Below are positions 20,040 to 32,449 of a stretch of DNA of 64,000 nucleotides, piece after piece. A model generated the notes under the pieces. That model saw nothing but the letters and a program-made list of their open reading frames with translations. It made no database searches and had not been told where the DNA came from. The DNA comes from Ceriagrion tenellum (Eukaryota > Arthropoda > Insecta > Odonata > Coenagrionidae), in contig OY720636.1 of assembly GCA_963169105.1 (NCBI GenBank), forward strand, positions 70,482,123-70,546,122, given 5' to 3'. A program made the position numbers and the translations under genes. The first letter of the stretch is position 1. Every line of letters begins with the position of its first letter.

Positions 20040-20900
20040 ACTTTATGATTGACAAATCTATGTTATGTAAGGACATTCTCGGTTGTCCTCTTGTCTTTTT
20101 CCCTAATTCCCTCTCCATCCAATATGTTTTTGAGGAACATATCATGTGTGTACATGTCCAATACATTTGATTTTTGTGGAGTAAAAGTTGGAGTTGGAGA
20201 AGCGTTTATCTTACGCTTATTTCCTCCAAAACGTGTTAATTTGATTTCTCACTAACCAGTTTGTTTTCGCCACTCGTTTTTGGAACCGCATTTCGGCCAC
20301 CGAGAGCCTATATTTTTCCCGTTTATCCAAGATCAATGTTTCACAGCCATAAGTGAGCACGCTCCTCACGAAAGTCTTTTCAAATCTTTTCCCTGAGTCA
20401 ATTGAGAGGTTGTCGTTAACAAAGAGGTTATACTTCCGTTGAAATGCTTGTTTAGCCTGGGCAATCCTTCATTTGACCTCTTTTTTTGTTTTATTTTCAT
20501 TTGTCCTTAAACTTCCCAAGTTGCAGGAGTCTTTAACTTGCTCTATTTTTGAGCTTCTTTAGTTGAGTTTTATTTTTGCCGTTCATCATATCATAGCATT
20601 GTCTACGACCATCATTTTGGTTTCCTGAGGGTTGATATTTTTTTCAGTTCGTTCAGTTCTCGGCAAGAGTCACCAAAATGTGGTTCGAGTCTTTATCTGA
20701 GCCAGCAAGAACGACATTTTCGTCAGCAAACCGGATAGTAAAGGATGGGTTTTACATTTATTTTTCTGCCCTTACTCCATTTTTTCCTATTGCTTCATCT
20801 ATGAATATGTTGAAAAATTCGGTGTCAGAGAGCAGCCTTGTAATTTGAATAATACGTTCGTAAAATTATTTTTCTCTTTTCATATCTCTCTTAGTAAAAT
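20040..20900 (-). mobile_element. RTE-like LINE fragment including reverse transcriptase remnant
   Basis: Minus-strand pieces in several frames follow LINE order. First comes LLSDTEFFNIFIDEAIG (about 20830-20780), then IRFADENVVLAGSDKDSN (a variant of the F/Y-A-D-D polymerase box), and last, near 20150-20040, HDMFLKNILDGEGIREK (the HxEFLKxIxEG tail motif). A related copy covers the same tail at 34890-35400. Many frameshifts and stops show it is long dead. Boundaries are approximate. Confidence 0.65.
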
Positions 20901-22027
20901 CAGTATATTTTAACTGCGCTGTTCTCTTGGAAGGACGGTGGCGCCATTTATTACTCATCCTCCTTTGATTTCACTCAAAACACTTCCTAATTCTTCTCTT
21001 CATATTTTGAAGTCCAGCGCATCCTGCTTTTATTCGTGCTTATTCTGGCAAAACTACCAAAACTTTGCATTGACTCATTGAGCCGTGAAGATCGACACTC
21101 TAATGATGAGTTATATCTTTTCTAATGCCACTGTTCAGGCCAAGACTCAATAATCATTCACCTGCGGTGTTATTTCACAATTTATATTAATAAATATTAC
21201 ATTTTTCTCATCTTACAACTGAATTCAACTTATTATATGTTGATTATTTGGCTTTAATTTTATTCCCCTCGTTGACTCACAGAGATGCCCACTTTTTTAC
21301 CTTAGGTTTGTTTGCCCACAGACATCTCTCACGTATCAGAGTCATTTCATGTCAATACGACCAAAAATATGACATTACCAAACTCTCTATTTTCAATTAA
21401 TAAAAAACTTGGCATTGTGAAAGAACTGACAAAAAATTGAACATCATTTAAACAATTTTCTATTGTCCAATGAGTTGTGTTGCTACTCCATCCAGATGCG
21501 TTTTATGAAATAATATTAATATCCACAAAATACAGAAATTTTCATTCGCGGAACACATTACAAGTGCTTACATCTTTAAATTTAGAGAAGGTAAGGGCGT
21601 TGGTACAGTTGCTCATGAAGGTAATGGATTGCTCTTTAAATGTAAATGCGGAAGTATAGTATCTAAGTCTTACATGATTGTAATCTTTAAGAACAAATAA
21701 CTTCCTTTGAAAATATAGAAATTTCTATTTTTTATTTAAATACGTAAATAAGTACGTCTTCTAAAAGAAGCTTAGCTTAAATTTGATCATGAAATCATCA
21801 TGAGATTAACATGGAAGTCAATCAGGTACGAAACAATGTTCATCAAAATATATACTATCGGTGTTAAAATACCATTTATTGGCTGTGTACTGTGAGATTT
21901 TCCCAATGAATAACCGCCGGAGAACTAAATTAGGTGGACTTCTACTCTGTCAGGTAAGCTGATATGTTCTTATTTAGGATTTCACCTATTTATCCTAACT
22001 CTGGAGGATAAATAGGTTTGATACTTT
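20901..22027. other. no recognisable feature
   Basis: AT-rich with short frames. No gene, RNA or repeat could be supported. Confidence 0.4.
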
Positions 22028-22113
22028 TTGAAAGTGTACCACGATCCAGACATGTTTCCTCTTGGATATTTCCATCCAAAAGGAAACATTTCTGAATCGT
22101 GGTATACTTTCAA
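22028..22113. repeat. 86-nt near-perfect hairpin
   Basis: Arms 22028-22066 and 22075-22113 (39 nt each) differ at only four positions, one of which would still pair as G-U in RNA. The loop is 8 nt. The arms begin TTGAAAGTGTACCACGATCC and TCCAAAAGGAAACATTTCTG. This size and shape would suit a microRNA precursor or a very small foldback MITE. No flanking element or target duplication is visible. Confidence 0.8.
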
Positions 22114-24236
22114 ATAATATCATTATAATAGCTTCATGTCAGAATGGGATATTCAATTGATTCGTATAGTCACAGTTAACGATTAAGCTTTGAGGAGAAA
22201 AAAGGAACTTATAGAATGGATGTATAACGTACTCACTTCGATGCTTTTCATGTCGAATTATGTACTTCACTATCAATTATTTGAGGTCTGAATCGTATAT
22301 TTTTGCTTACGCCACGTAGGCTCTATTTGTGACCTTCAAGAAGATACCTGTTTGAACGGTATCTCTCTCATAGATTCGACGTTGTAGACATTACTAAGCG
22401 ATTTCAATGACGATGGAAATCAGGCCAACTCGGTGAAGGAAATATTTCGCATAAATGAACAAATGAGTGAGAAGAAATGCGACCCAAGTTCCATTTAAAA
22501 TGTATTTATTGCCTATATTTTATTCAGGGCCGAAATTTGGTACCCATAAATTTGAACCTGTAATAAATACGCAGTTATCATTAGCGCATGCATTTTTCTC
22601 GCGTCCGCAAAAAAATAAGTTTCCGCGGTGACCTTACGCATCCCTGCTTTCACAACTGTCGCTCAAGTTCCAAAATGCTTTTGCACTTTCCGATGCATTT
22701 TCTTACATCATTTTTATGGCACTGAATTACTTGTTCCATCATATTTCATCGGAATCTTCCACGACTTTAGCCGTTTTACCCTGCTATACACCACCTGCAA
22801 AACACCACAATCAGCTTCTCTTTCGGACTTCTTCATACTTTTCAAAGTAATTGTTGAAGTACCAGTATCACTTTCGAGTTACACAGTTCTTGACATTATA
22901 CTGAACTGCGCATATTCGGTCCAACATTTGCTCCAGCACTTTTAATAAATGTTTTACGCAATGCGTATCCATATTTACTAAATTGGTGTGTCTTGGGCTG
23001 TAAAATTCTCTCTTTGCACCTCTTAAATACAGGATTGAAACTTTGAGGAGAATCACAATTTACTGAAACTTACATCTGCTTTTTGCTACAAATGCCTTCC
23101 TCACCAGTAGCTTTCAAAATATTCAAATTCTCTCTTGTCCTTGACTCTTTCTCTTCTTAACTCTCTGCTATCATTCTATCGTATAATTCATGCCATTAAT
23201 TTTATCTTCAACGCCCACATCGTGCACTCCTACCAATATCTACTTCTAATTTTCCCTAGCTTCGCATTCACTTCACACGATCTAACCACTTTTTCTAGAT
23301 TACATTCGTTCCGCTACAATCTCGGTTCTAAGAGCCCTTTTCACCCGTTCCTAAAATAATACTTGTTTTATTCAAAGCCATATATCATTTTCGTTGTTAC
23401 TGCCGCGCGAATTTTCTATTAATTCCTTTCACGGCATTTTATTATTAATTCGTTTCGTGACTGTGCATGTCAAACACACATTCAGTTTTCTTCTATATTT
23501 TTCCTCGTTTTGTTTCTTATTAATTTTGAGGCTGAGGACAATTTTCACTCCATCATTCCAGCTTTCATTTACGTGACCATCCCTTATCCTATAAATTTGA
23601 GGCACATTTACAGAATATTTTTGTTCATTAGATTTTCCAAACCAACTCACCTTTTCTTCTCCTCTTAGCTAACACTACTCTTTTTGTTTCATGGATTTTT
23701 AAGCTCAAACCACCCTGAATTCGTAACTGACTGCCTTAAAATTTTGCAATGCTTGCATTTTGCAAAATCTTTGGATTTTTATCTTTATTCTCTTAACTCA
23801 TACTTCTATTTTACGGTTGCCTACAATCGGGAAATTACGTCCACATTCTACTCATATCCCGCCAGAAATGTCCTGTTTTTCTCAACAAATTAATCGACCA
23901 ATCCGTAGTCAGCGACAAAAATGTTTTAAGTGTCCTGTGACGATCGAGTTTGAACGTGACTCTTACTGCGCTGAAATAGTTTAAGGAATGGTATTTAATC
24001 TTAATTATTATAGTTTCCTGGTAGAGTAATCAATTTTGTGTCGAAATCACAGATCCCGAGTATAAATGTTCTTTGGACTTTTTCTATCAGCTCATTCCCA
24101 TCTCTAAGCTGAATTTTCTCATTTTTGGGAATAGTATCGCGTGGCCTTCATCCGGTCTCAGTGTGACATCATGTCAAGTTCAGAATTTGACCCATTTCAT
24201 GTGGAAACTTAAGAAAAAACACTTGGACTGTATATA
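22114..24236. other. no convincing gene; T-rich on plus strand
   Basis: Several plus-strand frames of 60-105 codons are rich in F/S/L and look compositional. On the minus strand there are lysine-rich broken frames (for example 23429-23650), but no domain is recognisable. It may be an old mobile-element body. Confidence 0.35.
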
Positions 24237-24990
24237 ATGATTCATCATCATTGGTTGTTTAATCTTAAGATTGGATGACTTCAGCACTCCACCCTTCCCT
24301 GTCTAATGCTTGTTCCCATACTTCTTGGTAGTTCTTCTTGTCTTTCCTCTTTATTTGGTCCATGAACTTATTCCTCGGTCTTCCTCTGAGGTCTTTTCCC
24401 TCGATTTTGCCTTCAATTGTGTTTTTCATAAACCCATTGTACCTCAGGGTGTGTCTAATCCATCGCGTTCTCCTTTTCTGCATAGTGTTCCATATGGTCC
24501 TTTCCTCTTCTTCTCTTCTGTACACTTCATCATTTCTTATTTTTTCCGTCCATTCCATCCTTCAACATCCTCCTCCAGCACCAGGTTTCAAAGGTATCTT
24601 GTCTGTTCTGGTCATCTTTTCCAATGGTCCATGCTTCCGATCCATAGAGTGCCACGCTCCACACGAATGTTTTCACATACTTTTTTCTGGTTTGTATTCC
24701 TATCTTCTTAGATCACAGTAGTAGTCTTTTTCCCGAGCACAACTTCTTAGCTTGGGCTATTCGCTTGATTTCCGTTGTGCTTCTTCCATCCCACGTGATG
24801 GTGCCTTCGAGATAGGTAAAGGAATGCACTTGCTCTAATTTATCTCCTCTCAGGAGACTCCTGAAATCAGCTTTTCTCTTCCGCGTTATAGAATTTTAAT
24901 TTTCGTCTTATATATTTTCATGTTGTATTCTTTGAGAACTTGGTCCATTACTTTCGCCCACCTTTGAAGATCATCGTAGATCGTCGCAAT
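24237..24990 (-). mobile_element. RTE-like LINE, 3' part
   Basis: The minus strand from 24990 downward reads, with frameshifts, DDLQRWAKVMDQVLKEYNMK (the K-x-Y-N-M-K-x-x-x-x-K-T-K motif after the reverse transcriptase), LEQVHSFTYLEGTITWDG, EIKRIAQAKK, and finally the open frame 24558-24265 with KRRTRWIRHTLRYNGF and RGRPRNKFMDQIKRK. The element ends near 24237 in an ATGATGATGAATCA-type tail, as usual for RTE-clade elements. It is the longest of three related copies in the window. Confidence 0.85.
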
Positions 24991-26399
24991 TTCCAACTAT
25001 GACTGCGATTTCACTATCGATAATGGTTACTATTATAATAATCAAAGTGAATGCTATCGCGGGTGTTTCTGTTGTTACGCAAAAAATTATTAATTACAGG
25101 TTTAATTATGCAAATACTGGGCAAGAAGATATGGGCAGAGTGCCTTTAGCATCACAGTCGTTCGGCGTCTCCTTACATTTTACTTTAGGTGACAAACTTG
25201 CTTCCGTACTTCGGTATTACACCCAAAACCTGGAGCTGGAAAAACCGTTTACCAGCAATTAAGATGCTTGTGTCTTGAAAACGACCGTCTGCAGCGACTT
25301 CAAGCCTTCAGATAATCACCGCAACCAGTAAGCTATCGCAGCTTGTAAGCCAAAGCCTGTGGGTTTAATATGGCACTGTCTAATCATAAGATATCGAAGG
25401 CCAACTTAAGGTCTATTTTCGTCACATTTCGTACTTCACCGACCTCGTATCGAAGATGAGATATTATTTCGTGGAAAATGTATGCTTGGCAAATTAAACG
25501 GCATATCACAGTTCGGTATTTTTGACATGTTTTTCTTATCGGCTGCAACTTTGCTAATCATCTTGTTTCATTGAAAACTTTTGAGCCCCAAAATTAGCTG
25601 AAAGCAGCCATGCAAATCGTACACACTTCAAGTTCACCGCATACGAAACAATCTTCCCGTCATGCTACCTCGAAGGACGACGACGTGATAATTGCCGCTT
25701 TTAAGGTGGCTTGAACGACATATCATCACTTATAATATTCGGTGAATTTAAACTCGTTATAAAGATAAAAATCTCATATTTCCAATGATGCCAAAATGTT
25801 TTCCACGTATTTTACTCCTTTTCGAAATATTTTCCGGAACTGAATCCGTTTAGCATGGGATATATTGTGGCTGAGCGCAACAGAAAATCATGATCAAAAT
25901 AAATGAGGAAGTTTTGATCCACAGGTTGCTTCATAAATGTAGCGGTGCTTAGTTTGAGTGTTTTATTATTTAATTTTAAGAATTGTCACTCACTCAATTT
26001 ATTATTATAAAACCCTCGGTAGCGAAGGCGTTTTCATCATAAGGCGTGGGACAAATAAGTCAAGTTTAATCCGCAAATATGCACATCAAGTTAATTACTG
26101 ACAACTTCACTCATCAAAACAAAGTTTTTGCGCCATTAATGTTGCTGTATTTACTTCATGATTCTCTCAGCAGCCTAAATTTAAAAAGAAATAAAATTAT
26201 CATAATTTCTCCATTTTGACTGAAAAATCTTGAACAACCTACTTTAGTGCAGTTAGAAATGACCCTTCGATACTTCTTGAAAGATGAGTTACATTTTTTC
26301 TGATTGGATTTGTATTAAGCTTGATATTTTGTTCGTGCTATCCGTATCGTGATTGAAAGACCCCCTCCTGTCCATCATTTCTTACTTGCATTCATAATT
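24991..26399. other. no recognisable feature
   Basis: No gene or element could be supported. Short frames only. Confidence 0.4.
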
Positions 26400-28206
26400 A
26401 CTCTATCGGTGAAAATGGCCCCGCTTTGATTATTCACTGCCCTTTTATGCTCATCACTGCCAAATTTTCACCTTCTTTAACAACACTTTCGCCCGAAATG
26501 TTACTAACTATGAGGAGGTTGTCGAAACCGTTTGATGTTTTCTACAGCGTATTCATATCCATTTGTCCATATATCTGTATTAATCAATTCATGTGTATAT
26601 TATCGGATGAGGAGCAAAATTTATCACATAGACTATTTGTTGTATAGTTGTTATTTTTTAGACTATTTTTTGTATAGTTTTAAATCACAATGTCATGTGA
26701 TACATTGATTTCGTATGTTAATAGTTTCTTTCATGGTCCAAAATTCATCAATTCATAGATGCATACGTTGTATCATATCAAGGCATCTTCTTTCATAATT
26801 TACTTTCTCTCTAGTCCTTGTCAATTTTTATTTCCACTCACTACATTATTATCTTCAATATTACCAAATAAGATTTTACTGAAAGTTTGAAAGAGAACGT
26901 ATATTTGTCTGGAAAAATTTTCCTACGTGATTACCCGTTCTCAAAAATTTTGTTGTCCTTGTAATTGTCTATTTCATATCAAAATTTTATTAGTTGTACA
27001 TGAAAATGGGGTCCAAAATAATCGTCTAAACTTCTCAGTTATTTCTTCATACCTCGTTCAACTTTTCTTCCGAGAGGCATTTACTCGATTTCAGTAATGG
27101 TTGAAATTTTATAATATGGAAGATTTAATTTTTTTCCCTAAAACCAATGTGTCGCCGTTGCTGCGGAAAGGTATTTTCCTAAATCTGCCAATCGTGAGAA
27201 ACCATGCTTGGAAATTGAGTATGCTCGTTGAAATCCGCTGTTATGAATCCAAATATAGTATTTCTGTTGCTCACGTATTCAACCTCTTTTCCACTCACTC
27301 CTTCATTAGTTTTTATTTTGACATTTCTTGCAATGTTTCTTGTGTATGCATCCTTAATCTTCTTTATTGATTCATCTAATTCATTTCACGTCCGATTGTT
27401 GTTTTTAAAGCGCACTCACATCAGAATGTGTGCAATAACACCGACGTCTGATTTTTCATCAAACGTTTTTTTCTCTCCAACTCTCCCTATGGCTTTTTCA
27501 TTGTTTTTTCCACACATTCGGAGCAGCGATTCTAGCCTTTACTTCATTTTTGTCAATACATATCAATAACAGTGGTAAAGTTCTTTCATCATCATAGCCT
27601 TGATGATTGAAAGAGATGTCGTGCTGCCCCTCACTTGTCAAATATCCATCCTAAAATTTTTGTTTTCCCTCGCTCTTCGGAATATTTGGGTCTCAATTTT
27701 GTTCTTCTGTTCCACGCAATTTATTCGTGCGGACTCGTCCATTTGTTGTTTTTCAGCGAGAAAAGTCACGTCCCAATGTTTTTCCGTGCTGAGATAAAAT
27801 CATTGGCCATGCTTTTTTTTTACTACTGAGGGAATCTATTTCAGAGTTCTTTTTTAAATATATCTCCAATATTCAGTTTTTTAATTAAGTTCTATGAAGC
27901 GCTGATACTTTCTGTGCTCTTTCGTTTTTCAAAATATGCGATGCATATTACTCTCCTCGTATTATCTTTCATTCTCTTTCCTCTTGATTGCTCATCATTC
28001 ACTTTTACATGGTTTTATTTTATGTCAATTCCAATTTTTTCATTTTTCACTATTTGGTGAACTTTTTAGTCTTCCTTCAGTTTCTTGGTTTTGTCGGTTA
28101 TTCAGCTAAGAACATTTCCTGTAAATACCACATTCTTACATTTTTTCTCTGCATTTTCACTTATTTCCGTGCATTAGTCGTAGCATATTTATCCAATTCT
28201 ATTTAA
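26400..28206 (-). other. long decayed block, purine-rich on the minus strand
   Basis: The plus strand is T-rich over 1.8 kb. The minus strand, read across frames, gives long charged stretches such as EKHWDVTFLAEKQQMDES, ETQIFRRARENKNFRMDI and RGKRMKDNTRRVICIAYFEK, separated by stops. The lysine- and glutamate-rich composition would fit a decayed retroelement ORF1 or a processed pseudogene, but no domain is identifiable. A short 30-bp direct duplication lies at 26630-26686. Confidence 0.25.
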
Positions 28207-28303
28207 ATGTTTTTGTTAAAATTTTTGCATTTAACGTATTATTAGATGGAAGCCTCGGCAAAGAATAAATGACTCATTCAGTTATTAATTAATATTAAAA
28301 ACG

Positions 28304-28378
28304 GTTATATAATATCTAATATCTCTATAATCTAATATCTATAATCTCTAATATCTAATATCTATAATCTCTAATTTG
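28304..28378. repeat. minisatellite of TAATATCT / TATAATCT units
   Basis: About nine interleaved 8-9 bp units, with a higher-order period near 30 bp. Confidence 0.85.
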
Positions 28379-29178
28379 TACCAGTTAGATCACTTTAAAA
28401 TAAAATAAGGCTTTGAATGTTCAAAGACTAAGAAACCACTTACACTAAAATTGAAATATATGTTGATAAGCATGGACGAAACGATCCGAGGCGGACGCCA
28501 TCCGATGCCCTATCGTTATCTATCTACATGTGTCTCACGAAACAATTTAGAGAGCCAGAGTTGAGGAATATCGGATGCTTTGGCGTGATAACGCATCAAA
28601 ACGTGGAATAGTTGAAGACGCTAGGTTGAAACAATAACATTTGTTCAAGGTTCCTTTATTTGTGCTTGGTGTCACGAACATCCTTCCGGTCCGTTGGGGT
28701 GAATCTAGCGCGTATATAAATAAGCGCGTAAATAAAGCGTACTCTAGGAAAGGAATCCAACTGCCCGAATTCTCACGTTCGATTCAAGCATTCAATCACG
28801 CAAACGGAGTACCGTGAGTGTTTATATTTTTTAGAACAGTCCTATGATTCACATCTCCTTCAGCTGACGGGAAAACTCTGCCGACCATCGTGGATTATAC
28901 GTGCCGAAATCGTGAGGAGTCAAAGATGGGTTAATCGGGCGTTTACACATATGTATAAGTATTTAGTTCGTTCATCAGGTTACGGGACTCCTGAATTATG
29001 GACCATGACTATCTCTGGGCGGATAATGGACGACGTTCGGTTCAAAAGGACGTCATTGGGAATTTGGTCGGTGTTTTTATGGTCCGTTGGGTGAAAGTGA
29101 TATATGCGATCATGAATGAACTTCGTGATAAAAGAACTCCATTGCCAGAATGATTTAGACGTAGTCACTAAGCATTTA
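28379..29178. other. no recognisable feature
   Basis: Slightly higher GC than the surroundings near 28480-28900, but no supported gene. Confidence 0.4.
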
Positions 29179-30092
29179 TTAAGGAGGAACCATTAGTTTA
29201 GGTATGCCCGATAACCTAACTTATTTTAGAATATCTCTGCATTTGCCAATCGAACTCAGATCGATATGAACTCGGACCGATCTGAACATTCTAAGCCAGC
29301 GGACCCGTATCGCCTGGTTTACCAATGCAAAATCGATTGAAATATCGATTTGAATCGGTTCATATTTGGTAAACGTAGTGTATATTATATATTAAGACTT
29401 CTTCTACCGAATGGTATAAACATATTACTATCATCACCAGTTATTTAACGAAGATATATTGGTCTATAAAATTATGAACTTTTACGCTGAAATACATTGC
29501 CTTAGTGGCAGTGCAATGGCATCTCATCAGTTAACGTTTTTTATCTCAATATGCTTAGGATAATATTGTCCAAAAAACCTGTGTAACATGTGCTAGATAT
29601 TGTTAGCCCTAAATATTTATTCAGCTTAAATCATCGATAAAAAAACTTAAGTTTAAATGACAGACATCCAGTTTTTCTCAGAGCACATAAGCGACATACG
29701 GTGATGAATGTGGCACTGTTGCCGAGGGAAACTTCTGCTGTTAATGTTTACATCAAATCTATTTTTGAATATGTATCATAATTAGACATTTAATATGCAT
29801 TTTTAAATGTTTTAAGCCTAAAGATAAGTAACTCTTCCCTCAGTCCGTCGGAAAATCATGATATCAAACCCTACCAAAATAGCAATGAAGGCTGGGGTCA
29901 GTATAATTACTGGTTTTCGGGACGTAGTAAAAGCTACGATTAAACGCTTTGTCGAATCAGTTTGGACCCAAAGGAGTATTTACATGAAATTGAAAAAAAT
30001 ATGAAAGGCAATACTGAACCTAAATTAACTCATTAAAGCAAATTTTGCTCATCTTAAGTAAATAGTACTTCGAAGCGCAGGTTCCTCCTTAA
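29179..30092. mobile_element. possible TTAA-flanked element with short TIRs
   Basis: TTAAGGAGGAACC at 29179-29191 is mirrored exactly by GGTTCCTCCTTAA at 30080-30092, and one further base pairs outside. The pattern fits a 914-bp piggyBac-like non-autonomous element (TTAA plus a 9-bp terminus), but the inverted match does not extend inward and no second copy is seen. Confidence 0.4.
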
Positions 30093-30999
30093 TCTAAACA
30101 TTTCCCTGACCTTAAATCTTCATGTAACCTGTCGTGAATTAATACCAGTCTTTAATCTCACCTTAGAGTCGAGGCAGTGGCAAGCAGACAATATTTTGTA
30201 CAACATAAGCTATTTTACAATTTAATCAAGCTTTTGACCTTTCAACCCGCTCAAATATATTTTAATTAATTAACATGATGGGCCATCAATGACTGGTTTC
30301 GAATATATTAATTATTCAAAGGTTATTATAGATTCATTAACCTATTTAAGCTCAATAATTGTTGCCTCAAGTTCAGCCATCAATATTTTCTTGGTAATAT
30401 TCAAGATTTCTGGCCTCCGACTGTATTATTTAAAAAAGGTAGCAAATTTCACGAAATATGCGCCCGTTCGTATCTGTGTATTGTTCGAATTATGTGACAG
30501 TATTTTCAGGACTGAAATGACTGCTCCATCTGTCATTTCAATTCTACATTCGTCTGTACAGATATTTTTAAAATGGAGTTGATAGTTTGAATTAATATCT
30601 TATAAATTTCTTGAATTTTTTGTCATCGTTCCATGGTTATTCCCGTACATTTTAGCAAGTATTGTGAAATTACCTTTTTTTTTCGTGGATTTTATCCTTT
30701 CCAACCTATTCCAGTCTTGTCACCTTTTCGATCCTTTTCATGAATTTCAATTCCATTTCAAATTCTCTTTTTAGCATATCAAGGTCAGGTTCGTCTTTTT
30801 CAATCACAAGATTCATTACCGCCCCTTGGTCTTTCAACTGGTTATTTTCAAGGACTTACTTTTAGCGTGGCGTCATTTAACGCTTTAACCATTTTGAATT
30901 CATACCACATTTGTCCTCTTCAAAATCATTCCATAAATTCCTTCAATACGGAATTGAGTTATGAAATGCGACTGTTTTAGGTAGGACGGTGCATTCCAA
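30093..30999. other. no supported gene
   Basis: A 97-codon plus frame (30289-30582) has one hydrophobic stretch and no recognisable content. At 30660-30960 the minus strand has lysine-rich broken frames, possibly part of an old retroelement. Confidence 0.35.
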
Positions 31000-31535
31000 G
31001 GTGATTTTTCCGATATTCCGTTTCCGTAGCGTGTTATCCAGGAGTATATTAGAGAACTGGAGTATCGATTTATTGGCCTTCGCTAAAGCAATAAACTTAT
31101 GCTTAAGGAAAATATTTGCTAAATGTTTCATTTGGAGAGTTGTGCTTTATAGAGCAGAAACATGGACAGTCCGGAAGAAAGAAGAGAAATATCTTGAGGG
31201 CTTTGAAATGTGGCTAAGCTAAAGAAAGGAAAGATTACAATGGAGAGATAAAGTAAGGAATGAGCACGTGCTGGCTAGGATGAATGAAAAAAGGAATATT
31301 TTAAGATCAATAAGAAAGAGGAAGGCAAGCTGGATGGGACACGTCCTGAGGAAAGATTGCCTCCTGAGAACAATATTAGAAGGAAATGTCGAGGAGAAGA
31401 GAGAAAGAGAAAGAAGAAGAAATAACATGTTGAAGGCCATTAAGAATGGCAGGAGTGACGAAGAGCTGGTGAGGGAAGCAGCACAGGATAGACGAGCATG
31501 GAGGGAGCAGTTCAATTGAAACCTGTCTGAGGACA
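31000..31535 (+). mobile_element. LINE 3' fragment, C-terminal polyprotein tail
   Basis: Two plus frames separated by one stop give continuous LINE tail content. First is IDLLAFAKAINLCLRKIFAK and FIWRVVLYRAETWTVRKK (the VWSVLLYG-x-E-x-W motif), then EKYLEGFEMWL. After TAA comes RKRKASWMGHVLRKDCLL (the WxGHxLR motif), RTILEGNVEEKRERERRR and AAQDRRAWREQFN, ending at 31519. This belongs to a different lineage from the 1.2, 24 and 54 kb copies, judging by its tail. It is 5'-truncated. Confidence 0.8.
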
Positions 31536-31892
31536 GATTCACCTTAGAAGAACAAGGTGGGGAATTCACTAGACATTTCGAACTGCAATATCGATATCCA
31601 CGAATCCTCTCCTGTTTGATTATAGCTACTAGCTCTACTCTTAATATTAGGGGATGTTGACTCTCTCAAAGTTGTATGCCCGTATCAATAGGTCCGCCTC
31701 GTTCCGCCTCACTCATGTACTCTGGTCCGACTGGATCCAGTGGATCTCCATGGAGAAGCCACATTTCCCTACGTGCAAGGTTCGTTGGCGAACATGATGC
31801 CTCCATGTAAATTTAGTTTGAAAGCAGGAAAGAATCGAACTGAGAAACTGGGTTGTCCCAAGCGGACAAGGAACTCCACATTATTTGCGATT
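31536..31892. other. no recognisable feature
   Basis: Spacer between the LINE fragment and TIR-family copy B. Confidence 0.4.
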
Positions 31893-32449
31893 TTAGGCAG
31901 TTTTTGTGAGATGGTATCTAGTCATAATGGAGACCATATTTGAAGTTTACGTTTAAAATTCAGCAGCTGTAGGTAGCATCAATTAAATATAACTTTATTA
32001 ATGATGGGATTAAATACCTTTATTTGATTGAAATTCTAAGTAACGACATACAAATATCTATATACATCTTTAACTTGTCTCATTTTTTCACGCTGTACCT
32101 TTTGAAACGCCTTCACAACGGAAGTTTATTTGTGATACTGAAAAAAATACTTCGGTAACAATACGAAAACTATCAAAAAATAGTTGAGAAAACAAACAAC
32201 ACATTACTTATTCTTTGATGAGGTCCAAATGTTAGAATATCCTCATTTTTGAAATGAGGTCTCTCTGGAGTTCATACATGTAGTACAATTCCCATGTAAA
32301 GAGGAGGTTTTTTTGTCAACAATCTGGGAAAGTAGTTTGGTAAGGGGCTGATATTCTTGTACCTTTGGAAGGTTGAGATATTTTTCCTTGAAATGAAACC
32401 AAATGCATAGAATTCTAGGTGAAATGATATATCGCTCAAAATAACTTAA
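31893..32449 (-). mobile_element. TIR element family 'Q', copy B
   Basis: Minus-orientation copy of about 557 bp. Its right edge carries TTAA (32446-32449) next to the terminus GTTATTTTGAGCGATATATC (read on minus). The left edge is TTAGGCAGTTTTTGTGAGAT, a diverged terminus. Interior matches to copies A, C and D are extensive, including GGAGACCATATT (31929-31940) and GAGGTCTCTCTGGAGTTCAT. It has no coding capacity. Confidence 0.75.

Noticed and set aside
24310..24721. Plus frames of 133 and 127 codons
   Set aside because: Antisense shadows of the LINE fragment at 24237-24990.
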